A stretch of 64,000 nucleotides of DNA, from NCBI RefSeq assembly GCF_002234675.1, contig NC_019866.2, positions 12,367,261 to 12,431,260 of the forward strand. The letters are read 5' to 3'. A program made the position numbers and the translations under genes. The notes below the pieces were generated by a model. That model had not been told where the DNA came from. It searched no databases and saw nothing but the letters and a program-made list of their open reading frames with translations. This document shows, piece by piece, positions 12,080 to 24,600 of the stretch; position 1 is the stretch's first letter, and the number at the start of each line of letters is the position of its first letter. The DNA is from Oryzias latipes. Lineage: Eukaryota; Chordata; Actinopteri; Beloniformes; Adrianichthyidae.

Positions 12080-12199
12080 CTCTTACAAAAATTAATGGGA
12101 TTTTCCAACTCCAAATAGTTTGATAGAAGCTATACGTAACATGCGAGAGTAACACTTGCGTCTGTTTCTACGCTGTTACATAGCAACAGGTTGTTGCTG
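12080..12199 (-). promoter_or_regulatory. drc3: drc3 5' UTR exon end and upstream X-box-like palindrome
   Basis: A GAG|GTGAGT donor on the minus strand at 12081-12074 suggests a non-coding first exon ending at 12080. Upstream, 12175-12187 reads GTTACATAGCAAC, close to the RFX X-box, with an intact ATAGCAAC half. It overlaps an inverted repeat AGCAAC-N5-GTTGCT (12183-12199). RFX control would suit a motile-cilium gene. Both sites are predicted only from sequence. Confidence 0.4.
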
Positions 12200-12414
12200 T
12201 TGATGCGTTCACGTGCCCAAGATTGACTCGGGGGAAAAAAGAACAATTAGACAATCTTTCGAACTTAACTTAGAAAGGTAAAACCAAAGCTCCGAATACC
12301 GTCTATTTATGGAGACGTCTATGTGATCTGAAATGGTTTATACAGAAAAAAAGTTTAATAAAAAATGATTTTTGCAGTGCATCTCTACTTTTAAACATGT
12401 CAAATTTCGTAACA

Positions 12415-12440
12415 ATAAATAAATAAATAAATAAATAAAC
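12415..12440. repeat. (AATA)n short tandem repeat
   Basis: About six ATAA units in the spacer between the divergent drc3 and tom1l2 genes. Confidence 0.9.
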
Positions 12441-12560
12441 TTGTTAGACTGTACCATTAGAAATAAGGAAAAAGACAAATCTAAGCAGAGGGTCTTTTTG
12501 TTGATACTTTTGACAGACATTGACATCAACCAATTGCATATCAGGTATTGTAAGTTTTGA

Positions 12561-12585
12561 CCAATAGGATTCGGTGGGCGGGTCT
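12561..12585 (+). promoter_or_regulatory. tom1l2: tom1l2 proximal promoter: CCAAT and GC boxes
   Basis: CCAAT at 12561-12565 and a GC box (GGTGGGCGGG) at about 12573-12582 lie 60-85 bp upstream of the tom1l2 ATG. No TATA box is obvious. The drc3 5' end lies about 570 bp away on the other strand, so the two genes share a divergent promoter region. Confidence 0.45.
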
Positions 12586-12646
12586 TGACTGTGCCTCCTA
12601 TGGGCCTCAGCTTCTGTCCTCCCTAAGCGTTTTGGTTGTTGTCGAA

Positions 12647-15600
12647 ATGGAGTTCTTACTTGGAAATCCTTATAGCACACCCGTGGGCCAATGCATAGGT
12701 ATGTCCCTAAATTGTGTTACAGAGTTGAAAAGGTTTTTGTTTTAGTGCAGTATGAATTTCGAGAATTTGCACTAAGACTCTGAGGGGAAAAAAGGAGCTA
12801 GCTGGCATGTTCTAACGTCATCTACTTAGCTAAGCTCATGTTAACAACAAACTAACCGAACTTAGTGCATTACACTGTAACAGTAAAAAACACTGTAATC
12901 ACAACTCATCACTGTAATTGACAGTGATAACTTGTGATGCTAAGTCGTTCACATAGCATCTGATGTGTTATGATATTATAACGCTTTGAAACGAACAAAA
13001 CAACGTTAAAATCATAAAGATTGTGTTGACAGACAGGGCGTGTTGTCTTTTTCATTTTTGTCTTTACACCTTCTTCATGGACATTAAATGAAAAATATAT
13101 GCGGCGTAGCGTATTTATGTAATCCTGTAGCATCTATTTTATTAGGTATTTCATTTCCAGTAGTAAGTAAGTGGACTCAGTTAAAATGAATGTGATTTTT
13201 CATTTAGTCTTGGTGCAAACAAAGACAGTTTTCAGTACTACAATGTGTGTTTGGCTCAATTCCATAAATAAAAAAAGGATTTTTGGATGCATGATGATCA
13301 TGCAAATATCATTGAAATCTGGTAAATCACAGTCTGGAGGAATGATGCACATCTACACAGTACAACAGCTTTACACCTCTGCTTCTGCTGACATTTTAGC
13401 CATAGTCTTTGCAATATCTTATCTAATATTCTCCTTTTTTAGTTCTTTAGATGTATTTATTTGATCTAGATTGGTTGAAATCATGTCTGTTTTAGGAAAA
13501 TCATTATGTTTCTGCTGTGCATTCATTTTACTAATACTCCTTTTGCTATATATTTGTCTCCTAAGTCATACTCAGCTGTTGCAGCTCTTGGCCTTCCAAA
13601 CTGAATAAAAAAGCAGGAAATGTTCAACTATTTTTGCCTTTCTCAGCTCGTAAAGGATGCATATTTATTTTTCTGATAAGTTGTCGTGTAGATGTAGCAT
13701 TTAGCTGAATTTCACAGAATTGTCTGTGTTCCCAGTGGAGCTTTTATAAACCAGTCAATTGCAATGATGTGTTTAACTCAACAAAGAATTAATCGATCTT
13801 TATACTCAACAAAAGAGAAGGATACAATGCTGCTAAGTTTTATTTACTATATTGAAATAGAGCAGAAAAATGTTTGTGTGGAAAAAAGTCTTAAAAGTCT
13901 AATCCGAGGAGCCATAGAAGGACTTTTTTTTAAATCTTTGTTGGCATGTGCATGGCACTGCTTGGCTCTTTTTAAGCCACGTGACCGACCCGCTTCATTA
14001 GTGGTGTTAATACTCGGCTGCCGTGTCTTTAAATGTGCATGAATGCTACGATCCGGGCACCCCTCCATGATAATTTAATGCACTTCATTTTTGTCCTGTC
14101 TCCTCCTGTGCTGCTTCTTCTGCCCTGCCCTGCCATGACATGGCAATCCCCTTTAGGAGATTAGGCTGGACGTGGCAGGAGCAGAAGCTGCTGACCTAAA
14201 GGTCGCCGTTCGTGCTCCACAGCTTAGCACCGAAACGGCAGAAGGCAGCAACGGGTTTTACCGTCCTCTTCACGCCTAAGGATAAATTAACGTGAATCTA
14301 GCAACAGCTACACACATTTGTTTGGCCAAACAAAAGGCCGACACTGTGTTTGCCAAGTCTTTAGATGTGAAAGTGAAGATTAGGACTCAGCTGTTGATGA
14401 TTCTTAAAAATGTTGTGGCTGTTTGTGGATTGACACCCTGCTCGGTGGCTCTGAGCCCAAAGGGAGAGGAGCTTTTCATGTTCCAACTCAAAACCCACAT
14501 ATTGAGAATCAGCTCAATCTAAGCCAGTGAAAGCCAGGCCAAAACAAATAGAAGAAGTTATTTTTTTCTACTGCTACATCTCTATGGGGAACAGGAGCAA
14601 AAAAAGAAAAAGCCCAACATGAGTGGCAATACTTTACAGAGTCTTGAAATCTAAAACATGGAGACCAGAATATAATAAATAGTAAGTAGATCAATTTAGG
14701 GTTTTGGTTTCAGTACGTCTGGCTGCATTCATTGCCACCTTCCACTTGCCTGTTGGGTTCTCGCGTTGCACTCAATCATTTCTTTCGATTCAATGCATTT
14801 TTATGCACCTGAGGAGCTGCTGGCGCCTGAAAGGGATGGATAAGAGGGGAGGAAAACTTCCAGCCTCCTTGTTCTCTAACTCTCAACCTGAGACTATATC
14901 CCAGCACTTCTGGCTGTTATTAGTTGTTAGTTATGAATGAATAAAAAGGAAAACACAGTCAGCTACTATTCTTTTGTTGGACATTCTTTGTATGTCTTTA
15001 CTGGACTAAATCAGACCTATTTGTATGAAGGGATGTTTTTCTATTCTCTTGTGAGGAATTAGTTTTTCTAGCTTTTTGGTTGATTTGGAACAGTTTTGAT
15101 CAGGACAGAAAGCCACCCGTTACTTCTATGATTTATTAGAAACAAACAAAAAGAGCGACGTTAGTCTGCATGTCTGCAGTCAAACCCTTTCCTTGGATAA
15201 GTGGCATTAACCTTCTCATGTTTTGCAACAGAGAAAGCTACAGACGGAGGCCTCCAGAATGAGGACTGGACGCTCAACATGGAGATCTGTGACATCATAA
15301 ATGAAACGGATGAAGGGTGAGCAAACGAAATGAATGATTCCTGGTTTATTTGCTTGGGACCATCATTTGTAGGCGTGATGGTGGTATCTGGTCCAGAGTC
15401 ACCTCTGGTCTCCCAGCAGTTTGTAAGGAAACATTTGTTCTTGCTTTGGGCTGGCAGAGGGACTCGAGCAAATAATACACTGACTATTGTTTTAGTCAAG
15501 CACACACACAAACACACAACTCCACACAAAGGCCTTTGTCTTGACCCACTGAATGAATAATTAAAACCTTACATCATCTATCATTTAAAAGTGCTGAACC

Positions 15601-18600
15601 TGAAGGGGTTTTGAAACTGTTCAGTTCCTGAAAGTATTCCTCCATGATATTTTTCTAGCATTTACGAGGAATAAAAGTCTTTGTGCATCAAATTGCTCTG
15701 ACTTGTAGTAACACAGATTCAGTTCAGTCGATGGCATTGCACTCACACTTACCAGCATTTAAAAAAATAAAATGGCAAAATTAACCGTAACGATTCATTT
15801 AATTAGCATTCATTAAAAGCAATTTTTAAAAGAATTTTAACTCGGTTTGTAAAATTTCTATACCATGGATGACAGTTACAACATAAATCTATAATATTAG
15901 AAGCTTTTCAAAATCTAAACTTGTTTTTTTTTTAAATAAAAGACTAAACCCTTATTCTTATGTAGCATGATTGTTTTGAAAATTTGTTTTTCCTGTTGTA
16001 CCTTTTGAATTTTATAACGGGTTTATAAGGTTTGCTCACTTTCAAAATAAAGAGACAATTTCTTTGGTGCTTCGTGGCATTTTTTACGAGTGAGCTTTGA
16101 TTTTTTTGAGCCCCAAAAATCGCAAGATTTCACATCGGAGTCCTTAGAAGTAGTGCTAACATGACGTTGCAAAGACTGATTACTTACTGTTTCGTCTTTA
16201 GCGTTTAAACTCCGACTTTCAACAGAGAATAGCCATAAATTACCGGCGAGACGTAAAAAACCGATTAGAATGCAGATGTATCACTAAAGTTCCACTAATA
16301 GAAAAAAGTTTATAGGAAAAATGTCTTTTTCTCTTCTAAAACCTTCTATTTTCATGTTCTTTTTCTTTTTTTCTCTGGCTCTGGTCACATTCCTTTTCCC
16401 CCCACACGTGTTGCCCTGACAGGGTTCTTTCTTCCACCTCTGAACAAACACATGCAGCAAACGCTCCAGAATCTCACATCGAGAATGGCTGACTTACAAC
16501 AAAATCACCTTAGAGCTACTTTTCCAAGATGTTAACATATGTTTCCTTGTGCTTTCATGTGACAAACTATCTAGTACCACAAGTGTGACAACAGATGGTA
16601 CAGAAAGACACCAAATAAAACCAAACAGATGCTCCATTCTGTTTCAAAAGCCAAATGTTACAAACAATCTTTAACAACATATGAATTAGAAAGATATATT
16701 TCCAACCATTTCCTGCCTACATTTGTCTGTTTTCAGCAGCTTCATACCTAAGCTAATAAAGGAATCGGATCAGGCTTAATGGGTTTCATATTCAGTCTAG
16801 AGGAGTGTTGGGCAGAAAGCCAGTCTGAACCTGCCTCACATGAGTAGTTTTGATCTTGCCTGAGGAGAGCCATGCTGCAAAACGAGAAGAAGCCCAGATG
16901 GTGCATCGTCGGCCCGTCTTTGTATCTGTCACAGTTTTGCTGACAGGCGTGCGTCTTTGTGTTTTTAGTGCTGGAAAGTGCTTGTTCTGTCAGACTTAGC
17001 AATGGGTTGAGAATAGATATTCAGAGAAAATGCTAAACCTTTTTTTCTGTTCCTTTACAGGCCAAAAGATGCCGTGAGGGCGCTAAAAAAAAGGCTGAGT
17101 GGGAATAGGAATTACAGAGAGGTCATGCTGGGGCTGACGGTAAGAAGTGAAATGTTTACTATATTTTTTTTATGGTTTTTATAAATATCAGCTGGATTTA
17201 CCCATTCATTACTAGTTTCCCTTAAAAAAATCACTAAATATCTTGGTTACTAAGAAAACAACGCAGTTGCTGATTCCCATCAGCAGGTGGCACAGTTGTG
17301 TCAGGAAGTCCTTTTAAAGACCCACTCCAATGAAAATTGTGTACCTCCATTGGTCACCCCTTCTTTGGTAGTATCCACTTTCTATTTAACAAAAGGAAAC
17401 ACAAATCATTACACAAATTACAGGAACAATTCATTTCTTTAGGGAAGAATAAGGAAAAACGTGTGAAGTTAAGCTATAAGTCAATCTTGGTCATAAGGTG
17501 TAAACACCTGGTAAATTCCCCCTATGTCAATTTTTTTTTAATAAAAACGTTCCCAGTGGTGTTTTAATCACAACAAAGAAGTTTTTAACCAAAATCTCAC
17601 AACTTAAATTTCATAAAAAGCCATATTTCATGTTTGTCTGAAGCCTCTGAAGCCTCTGTTGCCAAAATCTCCCCTGCATGGGCGTGGCCATTGATGCTGA
17701 CTACCCCCCCCCCCCCCCCTTCTGCTAGCTGTGCCTTGCATGAGTGAATAGCTTTATACAAGGGGGGGACACAAACGACACAGACTGACAGTCTCAGAAA
17801 CTGTGAAAATGGTTGAATTACCTTGCACAGCAAATAAAATCAAATGCCAGAAAAACTATTCGCACGTAATTTTCCAAATACGTGCGGTCAGTGCTGAACT
17901 TTGATCTTGGCCCCAGGGACCTCGACCAGGGGTTCAGTTTAGGATTACGGTTTACAGCTAAGCTGCGTTCACACCAAACCCAATTTGCGCGGTAGAGACG
18001 GCCAGTTTCAATGTTAAGTCAATGGTACAGATGGAATCTGAGGTCCAGCGGTGCGATTTTATAGAAGGGTGCAGTACAAAGGTCTGGAAGCAGCGCGGCG
18101 TGATTTGTTACCCGTCTGAACCAAATCGGGTACACCCTGGACAATCTGTTGCAGGGCCGATGGAGCTGGAGTGATACCGATCACTATGCCGGGTCCCGGA
18201 AGGCCAGCTGGCGGCCAGACAGAAACCCACTGCGGGATGGCAAGCAAGCCTGCTCGGGCCTCCTGAGCTTTATTATATTCTTCTTATTTTCATCGAGGCA
18301 ATAATGAAAAAGCTCCCCTGATTTTATTCTTATTTTTATTTTTACCCTCTGGGTAATGCGAAACAGCAAGCCTTCAAACTCGCCCAGAGCGAGAACACAA
18401 ACATCTGGGACTTCAACTTTAAGTTTAATTTTAAGCTCCCTGCTCCGCTCTATTCTGATGCATTCACTTGTAGACAAATAGATCCATGTATGTCTTTGTT
18501 TTCCTCATCTGAGCTGACATCTGACTCAAACCTGAATGACTGCTCGCCATTTTTGTTGCACCGGTAACGTTAGTCTAGGGGTGTGAGGGGCTGTAAACAG

Positions 18601-21600
18601 ATGGATGACAGAATGTTTAGGTGGACTTACTCCGTGCCAACAGTCTCCTCTCACAACTCAGAGGCAAATTTCCAATGAACTACTACCGTTTTTGCAGAAA
18701 CTATGTCCTAGAAAACATCATAACCTTCGTGAAAAGACCACTGGGAACGCTTTTACAATAAATCAAAGGATGATTGGAGTGGGACTTTAACTGTAAGCTC
18801 GAAAACTCCGTCCTCCGAAATGATAGGTGGTGCTTTTTGACACGAGCTAACATCTCCTGGTTCCACCTCTCTTCTGCTTCACAGGTTCTGGAGACATGTG
18901 TGAAGAACTGTGGTCACAGATTTCACGCCCAGGTTGCAAACCGAGATTTCATTGATGGTGTTCTTGTCAAAATCATTTCCCCCAAAGCAAATCCTCCCAC
19001 GATAGTTCAAGACAAAGTGTTGTCACTTATCCAGGTAGAAAAGCCCCAGAAACTTTGAGATGTTTTCTGCATGATGCTAAAAAATACTCTGTTCTAGTAG
19101 GGTGTATTTGCAGGAATATTATGCACGAAATTGGCTTTTTAAATGGAAAATTGATAATTTCGAGTATTTCTCTGTGTTGTGACAGTCCTGGGCCGATGCC
19201 TTCAGAAGCAGTCCCGATCTAACAGGGGTGGTCCACATTTACGAAGAACTGAAGAGGAAGGGGGTGGAGTTCCCAATGGCGGATCTGGATGCGCTGTCTC
19301 CCATTCACACACCTCAGAGAGTAAGCAGAAGCACAACATAGAGAATAAGAGAGTTAGAAGTTCTGCATTCAATCAAAATGAGGAATTTGGACATTTAGAC
19401 TAGTCAAACAAAACGTTCAAGACTGAATCACAAACTCTTCAAAAGAAAAACCATAAGGAAGGGAATGACAGAGTTAAAGTTTGGCTAAGGTTGGATTAAT
19501 GCAAAAAGACAATCCTCCAAACAAAACAATGAAATCGAAATCAGAACAGCAACAACGGAATGCTGTTCTGGTCTAGAAGGAGTTCCTATTCTGTATAGGG
19601 TAACCTGTAGAGAGTTGTGCGTAAACTGTTGTTTAAACCGTAAATATGTTAAAGTACAGGCGAGTGGTTGTGTTTTCTTTACAACAAAGCTATGGACTGA
19701 TGACATCCAATAGAAGATTATTTCCCCAAGCTTCATCTACTAAATGCAGCTTCAAAAGATGGAGTTCAGCCATCATTGGATAATTTTTTCCCCATGACAG
19801 GGAACACCAGAGATAGATCCCGCCATGATGAAATACCTCGCTCCATCTGCACCCGCTGCAACAACTCCAACACCCACCCCACCCGCTGCTGTTGCCACGC
19901 CCACCTCTGCCGTGCCCGGCCCCATCACGGCGACCCCTGAACAGGTGAGCTGCTCTTCATCCCACCCGTCTACTCGGCTGTCCTGTGACTTCAGCTTGCT
20001 TTGATCGGTCATTCCTAATGGTTTACCATCCACCTACCAGATTGCCCGGCTTCGCAGCGAGTTGGACATAGTGAGAGGCAACATTAAAGTCATGTCAGAG
20101 ATGCTGACGGAAATGCTTCCTGGTCAGGAAAGTGCCTCAGACCGGGAACTGCTCCAGGTAAGACCAGCACATTTTTTTTCAGATTTTTAGAAGTGTAACA
20201 TCCCAAATAACTACATTTTCATTTGTTCATTTCAGAGTTCAGAAAACTTCATACATTAACAGTTTCAAAATAACCACAAACACTTTAGAATTGAGTGTTG
20301 AATAACAATATATGACTTAATCTTTACAAAGATAATTCTAAATTGTCAGATAATTGCACTGCTTTAAGTCAAGTTCTTCACTGCAGCCACCGGGGGGCGG
20401 TGCTTTGTAATTTTATTTATCTATTTACTTTTTTTTTTAAACTTTATTTTCCATAACCCACCCAGAGCTAAAGGAATAAGTCCTAGAGCTGGCAATCGAC
20501 CAGTGTTGAGAGACCCGTGTAGAGTTTAATCGCCTCAGGCCAAATCCTCTCAGGTATTCGTGTCAGCTCCAAGGATCTGGCTCTTTTCTGTGGATTCTGT
20601 GCCAGCTTTAATAACCACACTTTGCCTATTGTGACTCCTACTGTTCCTTTTTCCCCCTGATTTAGTGGAATGAAGTTAGGCAATGATCTGTATGTTCCTC
20701 ACCTCAAAATGGTTGTGGACTTCACAATGACTGCATCAAGGGTTAATTGAACATTAAGTAGACGCAGCTTGATGCTTTATTTTGATTTCTGTTTGCCTGT
20801 TTTTGGAGATTACATATTTTTCTGTCTAGCTTTGATCAACCTTTCAATCTGCTCCATGTGTCCATCAATCCAGGAGCTGAACAGAACATGCCGGGCGATG
20901 CAGCAGAGGGTGGTGGAGCTGATTTCTCGTGTGTCTAACGAGGAAGTGACAGAGGAGCTGCTACACGTCAATGACGACCTCAACAACATCTTCCTTCGAT
21001 ATGAAAGGTGTGTGTGTGTGTGTTGGACCATACTGAATAGGGCTGTGGGCCACTTGGTACCGAGCAGCAGAGAAAAACATATATAATGTACATCGTTTCT
21101 GTTTTATGTGTTTAACTGATTCTGAATCATTTCTTATTTTGAAAAACTACTGGATTCTCTCCTCCACATCCATGTATGACTATTGACGCATGTCAAGATG
21201 CTTGGCTTGGACACGTGTGTTAAAGAGGCTGCTCTAACCACTAAATTGAAAGCCCCTAAGCTAGCAAAGTCAATAAAAATATATATCTTTGGGACGTTTC
21301 ATTTTTTAAGAAGAGCAGGTTAAATAAGAACCTTAGACTCCAAAGAAAAATACATTTTTCTTTGGAGTTCTACTCAAAATATGGTTTTGTTAAGGCAGTT
21401 GTTCCCTGCATAATATGTAGTGACTATAGGTTCTTGTTTGTTATTCTATTAAGAAAATACCAGTTTTTGTGATGGTTGGATAATTTTATGTATTTATACT
21501 TTTCTGCCACACTTTAAAAATGAAATGAATCTGAAGTCGGCGTCTGGTTTTGTAATTTCGTAGTTTGGTTTTCACAGACCAGAAAGATTGCACACAAATC

Positions 21601-24600
21601 AGCAAAATTTGTTTTAGTGAATTTATATTCTGTGTAAGATATCTAACAACATTCAGAAACCGTCTGGATTTCACGTTGGATAGTTTTATCAAAGTAATTA
21701 GATTTTATATGTTAATAATTAGAGAAGGAAAGCGGAAAAAATAGAACTTCAAATTCAGCCTTGTACAGGCTGGCCTTTAAAAAGGACCACTGGTCTATAG
21801 CAACAAAAGCTATATAAACCTGTTAACACTGTATTAAGAAATATTTTTTTGGCTTAAGATATCAAATTTTATTTGTAGATTTCATTATGTGCAAGGAAAA
21901 AAAAGTAGTTTTTCTGTTACTTTTTCTTCCTTCCTTGATTCATATGAAGATTTTTCAGATCAAAGGTCTTTTTTGAAACCCAGCCTTAAAGCACACTTTA
22001 AAATCTTAACTTTGTTTTGTGTTGTTTACAGATATGAGAGGTACAGGATGGGTAGAGCTGCTCAGAATAATGGGGTAAGTTTCCTCCACAAAGGCTTTTC
22101 ATATACAGTGGGGCATGAAAGTGTTTAGTCAGCCAGAAATTGTGCAATTTCTCCCATTTATAAAGATGAGAGAGGCCTGTAATTTTCATTATATGTGTAC
22201 CTCAACAATGAGAGACAAAATAAGAAAACGAAGAATCCAGAAAATCACATTGTCTGATTTTCTTTTAGGAATTTATTTGTAAATGCTGGTGGAAAATAAG
22301 TATTTGGTCAATAACAAAAGTTCAACTCAACACTTTGTTATATAGCCTTTGTTGGCAATGACAGCAGTCAAATGTTTTCTGTAAGTCTTCACAAGGTTTC
22401 CACAAACGGGTGCTGGTATTTTGGCCCATTCCTCCATGCAGATCTCCTCTAGAGCAGCAATGTCTTGGTTCTGTTGCTGGGCAACACAGACTTTCAACTC
22501 CCTTCAAAGATTGTCTATGGAGTTCAGATGTGGAGACTGGCTAGGCCACTCCAGGACCTTGAAATGCTTCTGGGACTGCAGGATTTGAGTCGTTGGCAGT
22601 GTAGTGGGATACTGATGGTAGCTTTTGTTGCAGCTCTCTGCAGGTCATTTACTAGGTCCCCCGTGTGCTTCTGGGATTCTTGCTATTTGAATGTTTGAGG
22701 TTGTGGACAGGTGTCTTTTATGCATAGATAACTAGTTCAATCAGGTGCTATTAATACAGAGGATCAATTCTCTTACAGAAGAAGGTCTGTTGAGAGCCAG
22801 AAATCTTGCTTGTCGGTGACCAAATACTAATTTTCCATCATAATTTACAAAATGTACAAATTAATTCTTTTAAAAATCAGACTATGTGATTTTCTGTATG
22901 TATTTTTCTCATTTTGTCTCTCATAGTTGAGGTATACCTATGATGAAAACTATGGGCCTCTCTCACCTTTTTAATGAAAGAACTTGCATGATTGGAGACT
23001 GAAAAAATGCTTTTTTGCCGCACTGTAGAAATAAAGACACTAAAACTCCTTGGCCGTGTCTTTAAGACCAGTCTTTTTAGCTCTTTACAGCTTGATCATT
23101 ATTTATCTTAGAATTTTAGTTTGTTTGTGTGAAATACCAGGAAACGTCTCTCTGCATCTTACAAAGCAGGCTGTCAAAATTGAGGTGCCATGTGTCACAG
23201 TGTTTCTCTAAGTTCCTTCCCGAAGTCTCCAAAGCACAGATGTTTACCTGATATTTCACAGTCCATCCTCTGTTAGCACTTCACTCTTTTCCAATTTTGC
23301 AGATCCTCAGAGGCGTTTATTTACTTTAATATCTTTGCTTTCTTCTTTATTGCCTCTCAGATGTTAAGTGACGCTATAGAGGACAACCTAATAGACCTGG
23401 GCCCAGGCTCTCCGGCTGTGGTTACACCAAGGATCACATCCAGTCCTCCACAAAGCTTGACTGGTGGAGCCGCCGCTCCTCCAGCCCACAGTCCAGCTCC
23501 AGGCTCGCTTACCTCTGCACTGGCCAATCTGGGTAAAAACCTGATCTTGTTCTTTTAACAAGTGTTACTAAATGGTTAAAAACATAGGCTGCAATAAGTC
23601 AGAGTTAACTCGATTGATTTCCATGTAAATAACTAAAATGCTCTATTTAATTTTAAAGCTTCCATTTTTTTAAGTTTAAATGTAAAAATACAACCTACAT
23701 GCAGTACAGACCAAAGGTTTGGACACACCTTCTCATTCAAAGAGTTTTCTTCATTTTCATGACTGTGTAAATTGTAGATTCACACTCAAGGCATCAAAAC
23801 TGTGAATAAACACATGTGGAATTATATACATAACAAAAAAGTGTGAAACAACTGAAAATATGTCATATTCTTAGTTCTTCATAGTAACCACCTTTTGCTT
23901 CATGTCATGAAAATGAAGAAAACTGTTTGAATGAGAAGGTGTGTCCAACCTTTTGTCTGTACTGTAGATCCTTTTCAGTGTCAAGTAGAAGAAAAAAATG
24001 GTCAAAGCAATCTGACTCGTGTGACATAGCAATTCATTTCCAGCTACAAAAGCTAGAGGCTCCCTTAATAAAGCTTCAAAATGATGTAATCTTTCACAGA
24101 CTCAGATATCGTTTGTCTCTTTTTGTGCTGTCCACTGCAAGAGCCAATATCATGCAAAATCAATTCTTTGAGCTCAATTGTATTATAATGTTCATTCCTC
24201 ACAAAAAGAAACCCCAAAGTTAAATGTGGCAGACCAGCCCCTCCCAACCAACGAAAATGAGCAGGTTCTCACATTGTGTTGTAGAAAAGTCAGAACAGCC
24301 CCTTCCAGGAAGAGTCTGCGTTGCCAGCTAACAGTGACCGGCAAAAACTCTTTTCTTTTATATGCGCAATATGCATATCTGTCTTTGTGGGCCAAACGCA
24401 GACACACGGCAGAGGCCGACTCACGTTATGAAATGGGCGGCACCGTCACGGAGGCCTCAGGGTGGGTTGGTTGGAAAAGAACTCAGGAAAATAAAATGAT
24501 TTAAAAAAAATAGTTCATTTGTGTTCCAAAGGTAATACATTATTATATACATGGATATTGTTAACCAAAAAGTCTTAAGATTAGCAGTCTTCTATTGAAA

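Noticed and set aside
22465-22698. 77-aa plus-strand open frame
   Set aside because: Antisense to the Tc1 transposase remnant.
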